Assembly: GCA_963575745.1 (NCBI GenBank)
Contig: CAUYUJ010018641.1
Location: 1-64,000 of the forward strand
Direction: 5' to 3'
Source of the DNA: Prorocentrum cordatum
Lineage: Eukaryota; Sar; Dinophyceae; Prorocentrales; Prorocentraceae
Length of the DNA stretch: 64,000 nt
Both the position numbers and the translations under genes were made by a program. Shown here one piece after another: positions 31,891-44,172 of the stretch. The notes beneath the pieces are model-generated. The model was not told where the DNA came from. It saw nothing but the letters and a program-made list of their open reading frames with translations, and ran no database searches. Positions within the stretch are counted from its first letter, which is position 1. The number at the start of each line of letters is the position of its first letter.

Positions 31891-32885
31891 ATAATGTCGG
31901 AAAACAACATTTAGAAAACGACTAGTTTTAGAGCCCAAGCGATTTGAGACCTTTCGATGCAACAGCCAACGCCCCTGTAGCTCTCCTAGAGCCCGAGTTA
32001 CATGCGTAAATCGACAGCGTCTCAAGATGACTCGAACAATACGAATAGTTCGCAAACCCAGCTCGAGTATCAGACAGAGTTCAGACCTCTCAATGCAATA
32101 GTGGGACGCGTCTGATGTCTCCGAATCGATGCCTGTGACTACCAGCTCTGCAGCCCCCTACAGCCCGAGTTAAGTGCAGAAAACGGACAGCACCTCTCAG
32201 CATGACTCGAACAATACGAAGTTTCGCGGACCTAGTTCGGGCACCAGACTGAGTTCCGAGATCTGGATCCGACAGACAGACGCGCCTGATGTCTCTGAAT
32301 CGATTCCTGAGATTACCAGCTCTTTAGTCCCCCTACAGCCTGAGTTAAGAAAACCGACAGCAACTTTCAAGATAACTCGAATAATAGAAATAGTTTCGCG
32401 ATTCTAGATCGGGCAGCAGACCGAGTTCAGAGCTCTGGATACAACAGACAAATGGACTGATGATTCTAAATCCATTTCTGTAAGTATCATCTATGTAGCT
32501 GTCATATAGCTGGAGTTAAGTACAAAAACGGAGAGCGTCTGTCAAGATGACTCGAATAATACGAAAGAGTTTGCGGACCTAGCTCGGCTAGCAGACCTCA
32601 CGATACAACAGGCGAACGCGCCTGATGATTCTGAATAGATGAGGTGTGCTCACCAGCTCTGTGGCCCTTCTACCCAATCGATCTGAGATCAAGACGGCGA
32701 GCAGGAATAAGATCGAATATCACCGGAAAAAATACTAGAGCTCAAACGAATGGTTGAATTTCGAGAATAAAATTTTCAACCGAGCAAAAGTCAGCAAAAG
32801 GTCCGTCGAGATTTTTCTTGCCAACTAGCTCTCCAGCGCCCCGGAATTACTCTTAAGCTTCCAGCAACAACTTAAGCTCTACGAG
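31891..32885 (-). repeat. Family A composite, inverted
   Basis: Reverse-complement A subunits with gatgactcgaa anchors run to the inverted prefix (ccgagctgagatcaagac-like) and head (gccaactagctctccagc). The hairpin of this copy is missing at the 31891 junction, which falls within the terminal segment (taatgtcggaaaac). Confidence 0.75.
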
Positions 32886-33040
32886 TTACTAGCTCCACCC
32901 CGCACCGGAATTCCTGTAGCTCATCGATAACGAAGAGCTGTACGAGGTACTCGCTCATCCCTGCGCCGGAATTCCTCTTAGCTCATCAGCCGAAGATCTC
33001 TACGAGGTATTCCTCTAGCTCATCGATACCGAAGAGCTTT
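32886..33040 (-). repeat. Inverted head array
   Basis: Three heads in reverse orientation, each with gaattcc...agctcat...gaagagct...tacgaggta, joined without spacer. Confidence 0.7.
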
Positions 33041-33450
33041 ACGAGGTACGGGAAATCTTTCCTGGGAGGCTCTGGAGGACCCTCCTGAAGCGTTTCTGCC
33101 GCGCGGCCAGGCACGCTTCCATGCGTGCCTGCGCACGTGCAGGCACGCGTGGGCGCGTGCCGGAAGCGCTCCCGGACCAGCTGCTGGGTCAAAGAAGCTC
33201 TTGCGAGGATTCTGGAGCGGCGAAGATGGGCTGCGGGCAGGCACCACCACCGTCCGGCTTCTATTTTAGAGCCTTGTAGCTCTCAGAGAGCTCTTCGGGA
33301 ATATTACTATCGAAACACTGGCACCGGCGGTGAACCGTTAACCTGGTCACCGCCGGGAACGTCGCGGAGGTCCTTCCACGCGTGAGAGTGCTCAGAGTCG
33401 AAGGAGAGAGCTTCTGGAGGCATTTTTCAACAAAATGAACATTCACGGAG
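33041..33450 (-). repeat. Module G and F, inverted
   Basis: An inverted G module (33041-33290, core atgcgtgcctgcgcacgtgc) is followed by an inverted F hairpin (about 33319-33360) and F body remnant (to about 33440). Together with 31891-33040 this forms a 1.5-kb inverted block. Confidence 0.65.
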
Positions 33451-33776
33451 AGCTCTCTGAGAGCTAGAGGGTTTTGGATTGGAAGCCGGGCGGTGGTGGT
33501 GCCCGCCAGCAGCTCATCTTCGCTGGTCCAGAATCCCCGCAGGGGCTCGTTTGAAGTCGCAGCTGGTCCGGGAGAGCTTCCGGCAAGCGTCCACGCGTGC
33601 CTGCCCGCGTGCAGGCGCGCGTGGAAGCGTTCCTGGCAGCGCCTCAGAAGCGCCCCGTGGGGGCCCCCAGAGCCCCAGAAGCGCTTCACGAGAGCGTCCG
33701 AGGGCTCGCAGGAAAGCTTTCCGGTGCGTGTTCTCTTTGCTCTCTGGGTTTTGGAGTTTTGGACGCTACCAAGTAG
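33451..33776 (+). repeat. Module G, forward
   Basis: Starts with ggagagctctctgagagcta and ends ggacgctaccaAGT. It is the mirror neighbour of the inverted G at 33041, so the two form a large imperfect inverted repeat around the F remnant. Confidence 0.7.
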
Positions 33777-33996
33777 CTCGTAGAGCTCTTCGTTATCGAT
33801 GAGCTAGTGGAATTCCGGCGCGGGGTGGAGCTAGTAACTCGTAGAGCTTCCCTTAGTTATTTGCTGGAAGCGTAATTAAGAGTAACCCGGCGCGCTGGAG
33901 AGCTAGTACCTCGTAGAGCTCTTCGTTATCGATGAGCTAGAGGAATTCCGGCGCGGGGTGGAGCTAGTTGGCCCACCCGACCAGAAAGGACAAAGT
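33777..33996 (+). repeat. Head array
   Basis: Three heads alternate between the F type (cgtagagctcttcgttatcg) and the A type (cgtagagcttcccttag). Boundaries are at ctAGT/a. Confidence 0.7.
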
Positions 33997-34295
33997 GATA
34001 AATTTTTCCCGGAGAGCTCTCTGAGAGCTAGAGGGTTTTAGATTGGAAGCTGGACGGTGGTAGCGCCCGCCAGCAGCCCATCTTCGCCGCCCCAGAATCG
34101 TCGAAGCGGTTTGTAAAACGTCGCAAAGGGTCCGGGAGCGCTTCCGGCAAGCGTCCACGCGTGCCTGCACGCGTGCAGGCACGCGTGGAAGCGCTCCTGG
34201 CAGCGCCTCAGAGGCGCTGAAGGCGAGCCCTCTCCAGCTCCAGAGACGCCTCACTGGAGCGTCGGGGGCGCGCCAGGAAAACTTTCCGGCGTGTG
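33997..34295 (+). repeat. Module G with a perfect 36-bp palindrome
   Basis: The core 34154-34189 is a perfect palindrome with half-site TCCACGCGTGCCTGCACG. Flanking sequence is GC-rich and ends in cgtgtgttcctcgtag. Other G copies (33119, 33590, 35008, 36797, 37097, 53204) carry the same core with one to several mismatches. Arg/Ala-rich frames across it are not conserved. Confidence 0.8.
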
Positions 34296-34850
34296 TTCCT
34301 CGTAGAGCTCTCTTCGGCGTCGATGAGCTAGAGGAATTCCGGCGCGGGGTGGAGCTGGTAACTCGTAGAGCTTCCCTTAGCTAGTTGCTGGAAGCTTAAG
34401 AGTAATTCCGGCGCTTTGAAGAGCTCGTAACTCTTAGAGCCTCCCTTAGCTAGTTGCTGGAAGCTTAAGAGTAATACCTCGTAGAGCTCTTCGGCATCGA
34501 TGAGCTAGAGGAATTCCGGCGCGGGGTGGAGCGAGTAACTCGTAGAGCTTCCCTTAGCAAGTTATTGCTGGAAGCGTAAGAGTAATGCCTCGTGGAGCTC
34601 TTCGGCATCGATGAGCTAGAGGAATTCGGGCGCGGGGTGCAGCTAGTACCTCGTAGAGCTCGTCGGCAAAGAGCTAAGAGGAATTCGGGCGCAGGGTGGA
34701 GCTAGTATCTCGTAGAGTTCGTCGTCAACGATGAGCTAGAGGAATTCTGGCGCGGCGTGGAGCTAGTACCTCAGAGCTCTTCGGCATCGATGAGCCAGAG
34801 GAATTCCGGCGCGGGGTGGAGCTAGTTGGCCGACCCGGCCTTCAGCGACA
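34296..34850 (+). repeat. Tandem array of nine head modules
   Basis: Nine heads of 45-65 bp follow one another, mixing A type (agcttcccttagctagttgc) and F type (agctcttcggcatcgatgag). Most are joined at AGT/A; some at taAT/a. Each can form its own fold-back with the outer pairs matching within the unit (ACTC with GAGT, CCTC with GAGG). Confidence 0.8.
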
Positions 34851-35270
34851 AAGTGGTTCCCGGAGAGCTCGCTGAGGGCTAAAGGGTTTAAGATTAGAAG
34901 CCGGGCGGTGGTTGTGCCCGCCAGGAGCTTCTCCGCGGCGGTCCACGTTCCCCGCAGCGACTCGCCTGACCCGGCAACGGGTCCGTGAGAGCTTCCGGCA
35001 AGCTTCCACGCGTGCCTGCACGCGTGCAGGCACGCATGGAAGCGTTTCTGGCAGCGCTTCAGCGGCGCTGCAGGGGAGCTTCCCAGAGCGCCAGAAGAGC
35101 TTTACGAGAGCGTTGGAGAGCTCGCCAGGAACTCGCCAGGAAAGATTAACCTCGTAGAGCTCTTCGTCATCGATGAGCAAGAGAAATTCCGGCGCAGAAT
35201 GGAGCTAGTAACTCGTAGAGCTTCCCTTTGCAAGTTATTGCTGGAAGCTTAAGAGTAATTCCGGGGCGCT
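34851..35270 (+). repeat. Module G then two heads
   Basis: G copy with a near-perfect core palindrome around 35007-35043 (tccacgcgtgcctgcacgcg), truncated at its 3' end, followed by one F-type and one A-type head. Confidence 0.7.
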
Positions 35271-35603
35271 GGGCCCGACCAGAAAGGACAAAGTGGTAAC
35301 TTCTGGGTGGTTTTGCGAATATTTGAAAGATATTTGACAGTTCATTTTGAGAAAGCAGATTTTTCGCACCTGTAAACGACTATGAGGGCCTCTCCGTCTT
35401 AATATGAGCTCTCTGGGCGCAGTTTTACTAGCGAAACACTTGGGGGAACCAACTTCATTTCGACATGAAAAAAATGAATGTTCATTTTTTCGAGAAATGC
35501 CTCCAGAAGCTCTCTCTTCCGACTCTGAGCTCTCTCGCGCGTGACAGGAGCTCTACGAGGTTTCCGGCGGTGACCAGGTTGACGGTTCACCGCCGGCGCC
35601 AGT
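35271..35603 (+). repeat. Family F module, uninterrupted reference
   Basis: Complete F body (gcccgaccagaaaggacaaa to cgagaaatgcctccagaag) and a perfect F-type hairpin ending at 35603. It shows the join aaaaaaatgaatgttca that is split by the insert at 30488. Confidence 0.8.
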
Positions 35604-36069
35604 TCCGGGGCGCTGGAGAGCTAGTTGGCAAGAAAAATCTCGACGGACCTTTTGGTGACTTTTGGTCGGTTCAAAATACCTCGTAGAGCTTTCATGGTAA
35701 CAGAGTGAGAGGAATTCGGCGACAGGTTGGAGCTAGTTGGCGAAATCTCGAACAGGGACGCGATCATACCATCCGCGCTCTGGCTCAGCCAATTTTGCAG
35801 CTCTAACAATTCGTTTGGGCTGAGAATTGCGCAGAGCGAAGCTTTGCATCACAGAAGTTGCCTGTCGAATTCTTAGCTCATTTCGTCGACAATTCTTCTG
35901 AGCGAAGCCAAACCTGACCCTGAGATTCACATTAAAAAATGGAAGTTGAAGATTTGAAGGAATTCTACTGCGAAGTTCTCTGCTTCGATTCTGGGCACTC
36001 TTATGCGTGGAAGGAGCTCTACGAGGTTCCTGGCGGTGACCAGGTTGACGGTTCACCGCCGGCGCCAGT
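35604..36069 (+). repeat. A prefix start and a divergent F variant
   Basis: About 75 bp of A prefix, then a head of unusual sequence (gtagagctttcatggtaaca) and a diverged body (gagcgaagctttgcatcaca) that still ends in a standard F tail and hairpin (ending 36069). It appears to be a distinct F subfamily seen once here. Confidence 0.65.
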
Positions 36070-36655
36070 TTTGTTCTCGAAATTCAACAATTCGTTTGAG
36101 CTTTAGTATTTTTTCCCATGATATTCGATCTTATTCCCGCTCGCCATCTTGATCTCAGCTCGATAGGGTACCTTTTACTGCCAAAAAGCAGGCAGGCGGG
36201 ATCGGCCGTTTCAAGTCATCTTGACACGCGGTGACGATTTTCTGTACATAACTCGAGCTTTAGGACAGCTACAGAGCTGGTAAGGACAACTAATCGATTC
36301 AGAATGATCAGGCGCGTTCGTCTGTTGAATCTAGAGGTCTGAACTCCGTCTGCTAGCCGAGCTAGGTCCGGAAACTTATTCGTATTATTCGGGTCATCTT
36401 GATAGGCGCTCTCGGTTTTCTGTACTTAACTCGAGCTATAGGACAGCTACAGAGGTGGTACTTACAGAAACCGATTCAGAATCATCAGTCGCATTTGTCT
36501 GTTGAATCCAGAGCTCTGAACTCGGTCCGCTGCTCGATCTAGAATCGCGAAACTATTCGTATTGTTCGAGTTATCTTAGTCCTCTCGGTTTTCTGCACTC
36601 AACTCGGGCTGGGGGGGGGCTACAGTGCTGGTGGTCACAGGAATCGATTTGAAGA
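36070..36655 (+). repeat. Family A composite, truncated at both ends
   Basis: Starts at ttttgttctcgaaattcaac, a start point also used at 38775. It holds three subunits and breaks inside a subunit at atttgaagact, where an inverted G module begins. Confidence 0.7.
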
Positions 36656-37328
36656 CTTGGTAGCGTCCAAAACCCGGAGAGCAAAGAGGACACACACCGG
36701 AAAGCCTTCCTGGCAAGCCCACGGAAGCTCTTGTGAAGCTCTTCTGGGGCTCTGGGGGCTCCCCTGCAGCGTCTCTGAAGCGCTGCCAGGAACGCTTCCA
36801 CGCGTGCCTGCGCGCGTGCAGGCACGCGTGGACGCTTGCCGGAAGCTCTCCCGGACCAGCTGCCGGGTCAGGCGAGGCGCTGCGGGGATCGTGGAGCGGC
36901 GGAGATGGGCTGCTGGCGGGCACCACCACCGCCCGGCTTCTAATCTAAAGCCCTCTAGCTCTCAGAGAGCTCTCCGGGAACATCAGGCGCGTCCGCCGCC
37001 TGTCGAATCCAGAGCTCGGAACTCGGTCTGCTGCCCGAACTAGTCCGCAACACTATTTCGTAAAACGTCGCAGCGGGTCCGGGAGCGCTTCAGGCACGCG
37101 TCCACGCGTGCCTGCACGCGGGCAGGCGCGCGTGGAAGCGTTCCCGGCAGCGCTTCAGAAGCGCTGCAGGGGAGCCCCCAGAGCCCCAGAAGCGATTCAC
37201 GAGAGCGTCCGAGGGCCCGCCAGGAAAGCTTTCCGGCGTGTATTCTCTTTCCTCTCTGCTCTCCGACGCTACCAAGTTTCCCGTCCCCGAGGGTCTCTTT
37301 GCTCTCCGGGCTTTGGGCGCTACCAAGT
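36656..37328. repeat. Inverted and forward G modules with an A sliver between
   Basis: An inverted G (36656-36985, beginning ttggtagcgtccaaaaccc), about 65 bp of A subunit (36986-37050), and a forward G (to 37328, ending gcgctaccaAGT) make a large inverted repeat. Confidence 0.65.
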
Positions 37329-37560
37329 AACTCGTAGAGCTTCCCTTAGCAAGTTGTCGCTGGAAGCTTACGAGTAACTCGTAGAGCTTCCCCTAGCAAG
37401 TTGTTGCTGGAAGCTTAAGAGTAATTCCGGGGCGCTGGAGAGCTAGTAACTCGTAGAGCTTCCCTTAGCTAGTTGCTGGAAGGTTAAGAGTAATTCCGGC
37501 GCGCTGGAGAGCTAGTTGGCAAGAAAAATCTCGACGGACTTTTTGCTGACTTTTGGTTGG
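37329..37560 (+). repeat. Head array
   Basis: Three A-type heads (37329, 37375, 37447) with leader variations tgtcgctgg, tgttgctgg and tagttgctgg, each keeping the AGCTT/AAGCT pairing or a close variant. Confidence 0.7.
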
Positions 37561-38774
37561 TTGAAAATAACTCGTAGAGCTTCCCTTAGCAAGTTGTTGC
37601 TGGAAGCTTAAGAGTAATTCCAGGACGCTGGAGAGCTAGTTGGCAAGAAAAATCTCCACGGACCTTTTGGTGACTTTTGGTCGGTTGAAAATTTTGTTCT
37701 CGATTTCCTCAATTCGTTTGAGCTCTAGTATTTTTCCCGTGATATTCGATCTTATTCCCGCTCGCCGTCTTGATCTCAGATCGATCGGATAGATATTACT
37801 GCCAAAAAGCGTCCAGGCGGGATCGGCCGTTTCGGGTCATCTTGACACGCGGTGGCGGTTTTCTGAACATAACTCGAGCTATAGAAGAGCCACAGAGCTG
37901 GTAAGCACAGCTAATCGATTCAGAATGATCAGGCGCGTTCGCCTGTTGCATCCAGAGGTCTGAACTCGGTCTGCTAGCCGAGCTAGACCCGCAAACCTAT
38001 TCGTATTATTCGAGACATCTTGACAGGCGCTCTCGGTTTTTTGAACTTAACTCGAGCTATATGACAGCCACAGAGCTGATACTTACAGAGACCGATTCAG
38101 AATATCAGTCGCGTTGTCTGTTGAGTCCAGAGCTCTGAACTCGGTCTGCTGCCCGAGCTAGAATCACGAAACTATTTGTATTGTTCGAGTCATTTTGAGA
38201 GATGCTGTCTGTTTTCTGTACTCAAATCAGGCTGTAGGGGGACTACAGGGCTGATAATCTCAGGAATCGATTCGGAGACATCAGGCGCGTCCGTCTGTCG
38301 AATCCAGAGCTCGGAACTCGGTCTGGTGCCCGAACTAGGTCCGGGAAACTATTCGTATAGTTCGAGTGATCCTGAGAGGTGCTGTCGGTTTTCTGCACTT
38401 AACTCGGGCTGTAGGGTGGCTGCAGGGCTGGTAATCACAGGAATCGATTCGGAGACATCATACGCGCTCCACTATTGCATTCAGAGGTCTGAACTCGGTC
38501 TGATACTCGAGCTTGGTTTGCTGAACTATTCGTATTGTTCGAGTCATCTTGAGAGGTGCCGTTGATTTACGCACGTAACTCGGGCTGTTACAGAGCTCGT
38601 ATAGAAAACAATCCAACATCAGGGGCGTTGGGCTGTTGCATCGAAAGGTTTGAAATCGCTTGGGCTGAAAAAACTAGTCGTTCTCTGCAATTTTTTGGAT
38701 ATTATATATTGTCAGGAAGCTCTACGAGTCCCCCGGCGGTAAGAAAGGTTGACGGTTTACCGCCGGCGCCCAGT
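37561..38774 (+). repeat. Family A composite, full length
   Basis: Head, prefix, five subunits, terminal segment and a hairpin ending at 38774. The terminal segment is shortened (ccaacatcaggggcgttggg). Confidence 0.8.
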
Positions 38775-39875
38775 TTTGTTCTCGAAATTCAACCATTCGT
38801 TTGAGCTCTAGTATTTTTCTGACCATATTCGATCTTATTCCCGCTCGCCTTCTTAATCTCAGCTCGATCGGGTAAATATTTCTGCAAAAAAGCGTCGCGG
38901 CGGGATCGGCTGTTTCGAGTGATTTTGATACGTGTTGTCGGTATTTTGTACTTAACTCGAGCTGTAGGGCAGCTACATAGGTCATTCTCACAGAAATCGA
39001 TTGCGAATTATCAGGCGCGATCGTCTGTTCCATCTAGAGGTCTGAACTCGGTCTGCTGCCCGAGCTAGGTCCGCGAAACTATTCGTGTTGTTGGAGTCAT
39101 CTTGAGAGGTGCTGACAGTTTTCTGCACTTCACTCGGGCTGTAGGAGGGCTACAGGGCTCTTACTCACAGGAATCGATTCGGAGACACCAGGCGCGTCCG
39201 TCTGCGAAATCTTGAGCTCAGAACTCGGTGTGCTGCCCGAGTTGGGTCCGCAAAACTAGTTGTATTCTTCGAGTCATCTTGAGAGGTGCTGTCCGTTTTC
39301 TGCACTTGACTCGAGCTGTAATGGGGCTGCAGGGCTGGTAATCACTGGAATCGATTCGGAGACATCAGTCGCGTCCGCCTGTCGCATTGAGAGCTCTGAA
39401 CTCGGTCTGCTGACCCCGCTAGGTCCGCAAAACTATTCGTATAGTTCGAGTCATCTTCAGAGGTGCTGTCGGTTTTTCTGCACTTAACTCGGGCTTTAAG
39501 GGGGCTGCAGTGCTGGTAATCACAGGAATCGATTCGGAGACATCAGGCGCGCCCGCCTGTTGCATTCAGAGGTCTGAACTCGGTCTGATACTCGAGCTAG
39601 ATTTGCGAAACTATTTGTATTGTTCGAGTCATCTTGAGAGGTGCCGTTGATTTTCGCACGTAACTCGGGCTGTAGGAGAGCTACGGAGCTCGTGCGCACA
39701 GAAACCGATCCAGAAGCATGAGGGGCGTTCGGCTGTTGCATATCGAGAGGTCTGAAATTGTTTTGGCTGAACAACTATTCGTTCTCTGCAATTTTTCTCG
39801 ACATTATATATGGTCAGGAAGCTCTACGAGTCCCCCGGCGGTAAGGAAGGTTGACGGCTTACCGCCGACGCCCAG
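38775..39875 (+). repeat. Family A composite, 5'-truncated
   Basis: Starts at ttttgttctcgaaattcaac, has five subunits with a higher degree of divergence, and closes in a hairpin with one stem change (accgccgacgccc). Confidence 0.8.
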
Positions 39876-40943
39876 TTGGCAAGACAAATCTCGACGGACC
39901 TTCTGCTGACTTTTGGTCGGTTGAAAATTTTGTTCTCGGAATTCAACCATTCGTTAGAGTTCTAGTATTTTTTCCTGTCATATTCGATCTTATTCCCGCT
40001 CGCTATCTTGATCTCAGCTCGATCGGGTACCTTTTACTGCCAAAAAGCACACGGGCGGGATCGGCCGTTTCGAGTCATCTTGATACGCGCTGTCGGTATA
40101 TTGGACTTAACTCGAGATAGAGGACAGCCACAGAGTTGGTAAGCACATCTTATCGGTTCAGAATGATCAGGCGCGTTCGTCTGTTGCATCCAGAGTTCTG
40201 AACTCGGTCTGCTAGCCGAGCTAGGTCCGCAAACCTATTCGTATTATTCGAGTCACCTTGACAGGCGCTCTCGGTTTTCTGTACTCAACTCGAGCTATAG
40301 GACAGCTACAGCGCTGATACTTACAGAAACTGATTCAGAATCATCAGTCGCGTTTGTCTGTTGAATCTAGAGCTCTGAACTCGGTCTACTGCCCGAGAAT
40401 CGCGAAACTATTCGCATTGGTGGAAACATCTTGAGAGGTGCTGTCGGTTTTCTGCACTTAACTCGGGCTGCAGGGGGGCTACTGTGCTGGTGGTCACATT
40501 TGAAGACATCATGCACGTCTGCATGTCGAATCCAGAGCTCGGAACTCGGTCTGCTTTCCGAACTAGGTCCGCGAAACTATTCGTATTGTTCGATTCATCC
40601 TGATAGGTGCTGTCGGGTTTCTGCACTTACCTCGGGCTGTAGGGGGCTACAGGGCTGGTACTCAGAGGAATCCATTCGGAGACGTCAGACGCGTCCGCCT
40701 GTCGCATTCAGAGATCTGAACTCGGTCTGCTACTTGAGGTGGTTTCGTGAAACTATTCGTATTGTTCGAGACATCTTGAGAGGTGCCGGCTGTAGGAGAG
40801 CAACATTGCATCGGGAGGTCGAAATCGCTTGGGCTGAAAAACTATTCGTTTTCTGCAATCTTTTTCGACATTATATGTTGTCAGGAAGCTCTACGAGTCC
40901 CCCGGCGGTAAGGAAGGTTGATGGTTTACCGCCGGCGCCCAGT
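39876..40943 (+). repeat. Family A composite, 5'-truncated
   Basis: Starts at tggcaagacaaatctcgacg. The penultimate unit is internally deleted (gtgccggctgtaggagagca), removing most of a subunit before the terminal segment. Confidence 0.8.
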
Positions 40944-42167
40944 AAATCGTAGAGCTTCCCTTAGCAAGTAACTCGTAGAGCTTCCCTTAGCAAGTTATTG
41001 CTGGAAGCTTACGAGTAATTCCGGGGCGCTGGAGAGCTAGTTGGCAAGAAAAATCTCGACGGAACTTTTGGTGATTTTCGGTCGGTTGAAAATTTTGTTT
41101 CGAAATTCAACCATTCGTTGGAGCTCTAGTATTTTTTCCCGTGATATTCGATCTTATTCCCGCTCGCCATCTTGATCTCAGCTCGATCGGGTACCTTTTA
41201 CTGCCAAAAAGCAGGCAGGCGGGATCGGCTGTTTCGGGTCATCTTGACACGCGATGACGGTTTTCTGAACATAACTCACAGCCAAAGAGCTGATAAGCAC
41301 AGCTAATCGATTCAGAATGATCAGGCGCGTTCGCCTGTTGAATCTAGAGGTCTGAACTCGGTCTGCTATCCGAGCTAGGTCCGCAAACCTTTTCGTATTA
41401 TTCGGGTCATCTTGACAGACGCTCTCGGTCTTCTGTTCTTAACTCGAGCTATAGGACAGCTACAGAGGTGATACTTACAGAAACGGATTCAGAATCATCA
41501 GTTGCATTCGTCTGTTGAATCCAGAGCTCTGAACTCGGTCTGCTGCTCGATCTAGAATCGCGAAACTATTCGTATTGTTCGAGTCATCTTGAGAAGTGCT
41601 CTCGGTTTTCTGCACTCAAATCGGGCTGGGGGGGGTTACAGTGCTGGTGGTCACAGGAATCGATTTGAATAGATCAGGCGCGTCCGCCTGTCGAATCGAG
41701 AGCTCGGAACTCGGTCTGCTGCCCGAACTAGTCCGCGAAACTATTGTATTGTTCGAGTCATTGTGAGGTGCTGTCGGTTTTCTGCACTTAACTCGGGCTG
41801 TAGGGGGGGCTGCAGGGCTGGTAATCACAGGAGTCAATTCGCAGACATCAGACGCGTCCGCCTGTCGCATTCAGAGGTCTGAACTCGGTTTGATACTCGA
41901 GCTGGGTTGCCAAACTATTCGTTTTGTTAGAGTCATCTTGAGAGGTGCTGTCGATTTACGCACAACTCGGCTGTAGGAGAGCTAAGAGCTCGTAAAGAAG
42001 AGAATCCAGAAGCATCGGGGCGTTCGGCTGTTGCATCGAGGGGTCCGAAATCGCCTGGGCTGGAAACTATTCGTTCTCTGCATTTGTTTCCACATTATAT
42101 ATTGTCAGGAAGCTCTACGAGTCCCCCGGCGGTAAGAAAGGTTGACGGCTTACCGCCGGCGCCCAGT
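40944..42167 (+). repeat. Family A composite, full length
   Basis: Two overlapping head starts (aaatcgtagagcttccc, then aactcgtagagcttccc), the prefix, five subunits and a hairpin ending at 42167. Confidence 0.8.
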
Positions 42168-42965
42168 TATTGCTGGAAGCTTAAGAGTAATTCCGGGGCG
42201 CTGGAGAGCTAGTTGGCAAGAAAAATCTCGACGGACCTTTTGGTGACTTTCGGTCGGTTGAAAATTTTGTTCTCGAAAATCCTCAAGTCGTTTGAGCTCT
42301 ATTTTTTTTTCCCCGTGATATTCGATCTTATTCCCGCTCGCCATCTTAATCTCAGCTCGATCGGGTATCTTTTACTGCCAAAACGGACACTGGCGGGATC
42401 GGCCGTTTCGAGTCATCTTCATACGCGTTGTCAGTATTTCGTACTTAACTCGAGCTGTAGGGCAGCTACAGAGCTGGTAAGCACACCTATCCCATCCAGA
42501 ATCATCAGGCGCGTTCGTCTGTTGAATCCAGAGGTCTGAATTCGGTCTGCTAGCCGAGCTAGGTCCGCAAACCTATTCGTATTATTCGAGCCATCTTGAC
42601 AGACGCTCTCGGTTTTCTGTACTTAACTCGAGCTATATAGCCACAGAGGGCTGATACTTACAGAAACCGATTCAGAATAATCAGTCGCGTTTGTCTGTTG
42701 AATGCAGAGCTCTCAACTCTGTCTGCTGCCTGATCTAGAACCGCGAAACTGTTCGTATTGTTCGAGTCAGCTTGAGAGGTGCTGTCAGATCTCTGTACTT
42801 AACTCGGGCTGTAGGGGAGCTACTGTACTGGCAGTCACAGGAATCATTTTGAAGACATCAGAGGCGTCCGCCTGTCGAATGCAGAGCTGGGAACTCGGTC
42901 TGCTGCCCGAGCTAGGTCCGCAAAACTATTCGCATTCTTCGGGTCATCCTGAGAGGTGCTGTTGG
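42168..42965 (+). repeat. Family A composite lacking its tail
   Basis: Starts at ttattgctggaagcttaag (same start as 17644). After three subunits it breaks within gaggtgctgttgg and joins a new head at 42966, without terminal segment or hairpin. Confidence 0.75.
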
Positions 42966-44172
42966 TAACTCGTAGAGCTTCCCTTAGCAAGTTGTTGCTC
43001 GAAGCTTAAGTGTAATTCCGGGGCGCTGGACAGCTAGTTGGCAAGAAAAATCTCGACGGACCTTTTGGTGACTTTCGGTCGGTTGAAAATTTTGTTCTCG
43101 GAATTCCTCAATTCGTTTGAGCTCTAGTATTTTTTCCCGTGATATTCGATTTATTCCCGCTCGCCATCTTGATCTCAGCTCGATCGGGTACCTTTTACTG
43201 CCAAAAAGCACACTGGCGGGATCGGCCGTTTCGAGTCATCTTGATACGCGCTCTCGGTATATTGGACTTAACTCGAGATAGAGGACAGCTACAGAGCTGG
43301 TAAGCACAGCTAATCGATTCAGAATGATCAGGCGCGTTCGTCTGTTGCACCCAGAGGTCTGAACACGGTCTGCTGGCCGAGCTAGGTACGCAATCCTATT
43401 CGTATTATTCGAGTCATCTTGACAGGCGCTCTCGGTTTTCTGTGCTGAACTCGAGCTATATGACAGCTACAGAGCTGATAGCTAGAGAAACTGCGAAATG
43501 ATCAGTCGCGTTTGTCTGTTGAATGCAGAGCTCTGAACTCGGTTTGCTGCCCGATCTAGAACACAAAACTATTTGTATTTTTCGAGTCATCTCGAGAGGT
43601 GCTGTCGGTTTTCTGCACTTAACGGGGGCTATAGGGCGGCTACAGTGCTGGTTGTCACAGGAATCGATTTGGAGACACCAGGCGCGTCGTCTGTCAAATC
43701 CAGAGATCGGAACTCGGTCTGTTGCCTGAAGTAGGTCCGCGAAATTATTCGTATTGTTCGAGTCATCCTGAGAGGTGCTGTCGGTTTTCTGCACTTAACT
43801 CGGGCTGTTGGGTGGCTGCAGGGCTGGTAATCACAGGAATCGATTCAGAGACATCAGACGAGTCCGCCTGTCGCATTCAGAGGTCTGAACTCGGTCTGAT
43901 ACTCGAGTCAGGTTTGCCAAACTGTTCGTATTGTTCGAGTTATCTTGAGAGGCGCTGTCGATTTACGCACGTAGCTCGGTAGGGGAGCAGAGAACTCGCA
44001 CAGAAGACAATCCAGAAGCATCGGGGGCGTTCGGCTGTTACATCGAGAGGTCTGAAATCGTTTGGGCTGAAACAACTATTCTCTGCAATTTTTTCGACAT
44101 TATATATTGTCAGGAAGCTCTACGAGTCCCCCGGCGGTAAGAAAGGTTGACGGTTTACCGCCGGCGCCCAGT
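42966..44172 (+). repeat. Family A composite, full length
   Basis: Head, prefix, five subunits, terminal segment with gttacatcgagaggtctg, and a hairpin ending at 44172. Confidence 0.8.
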
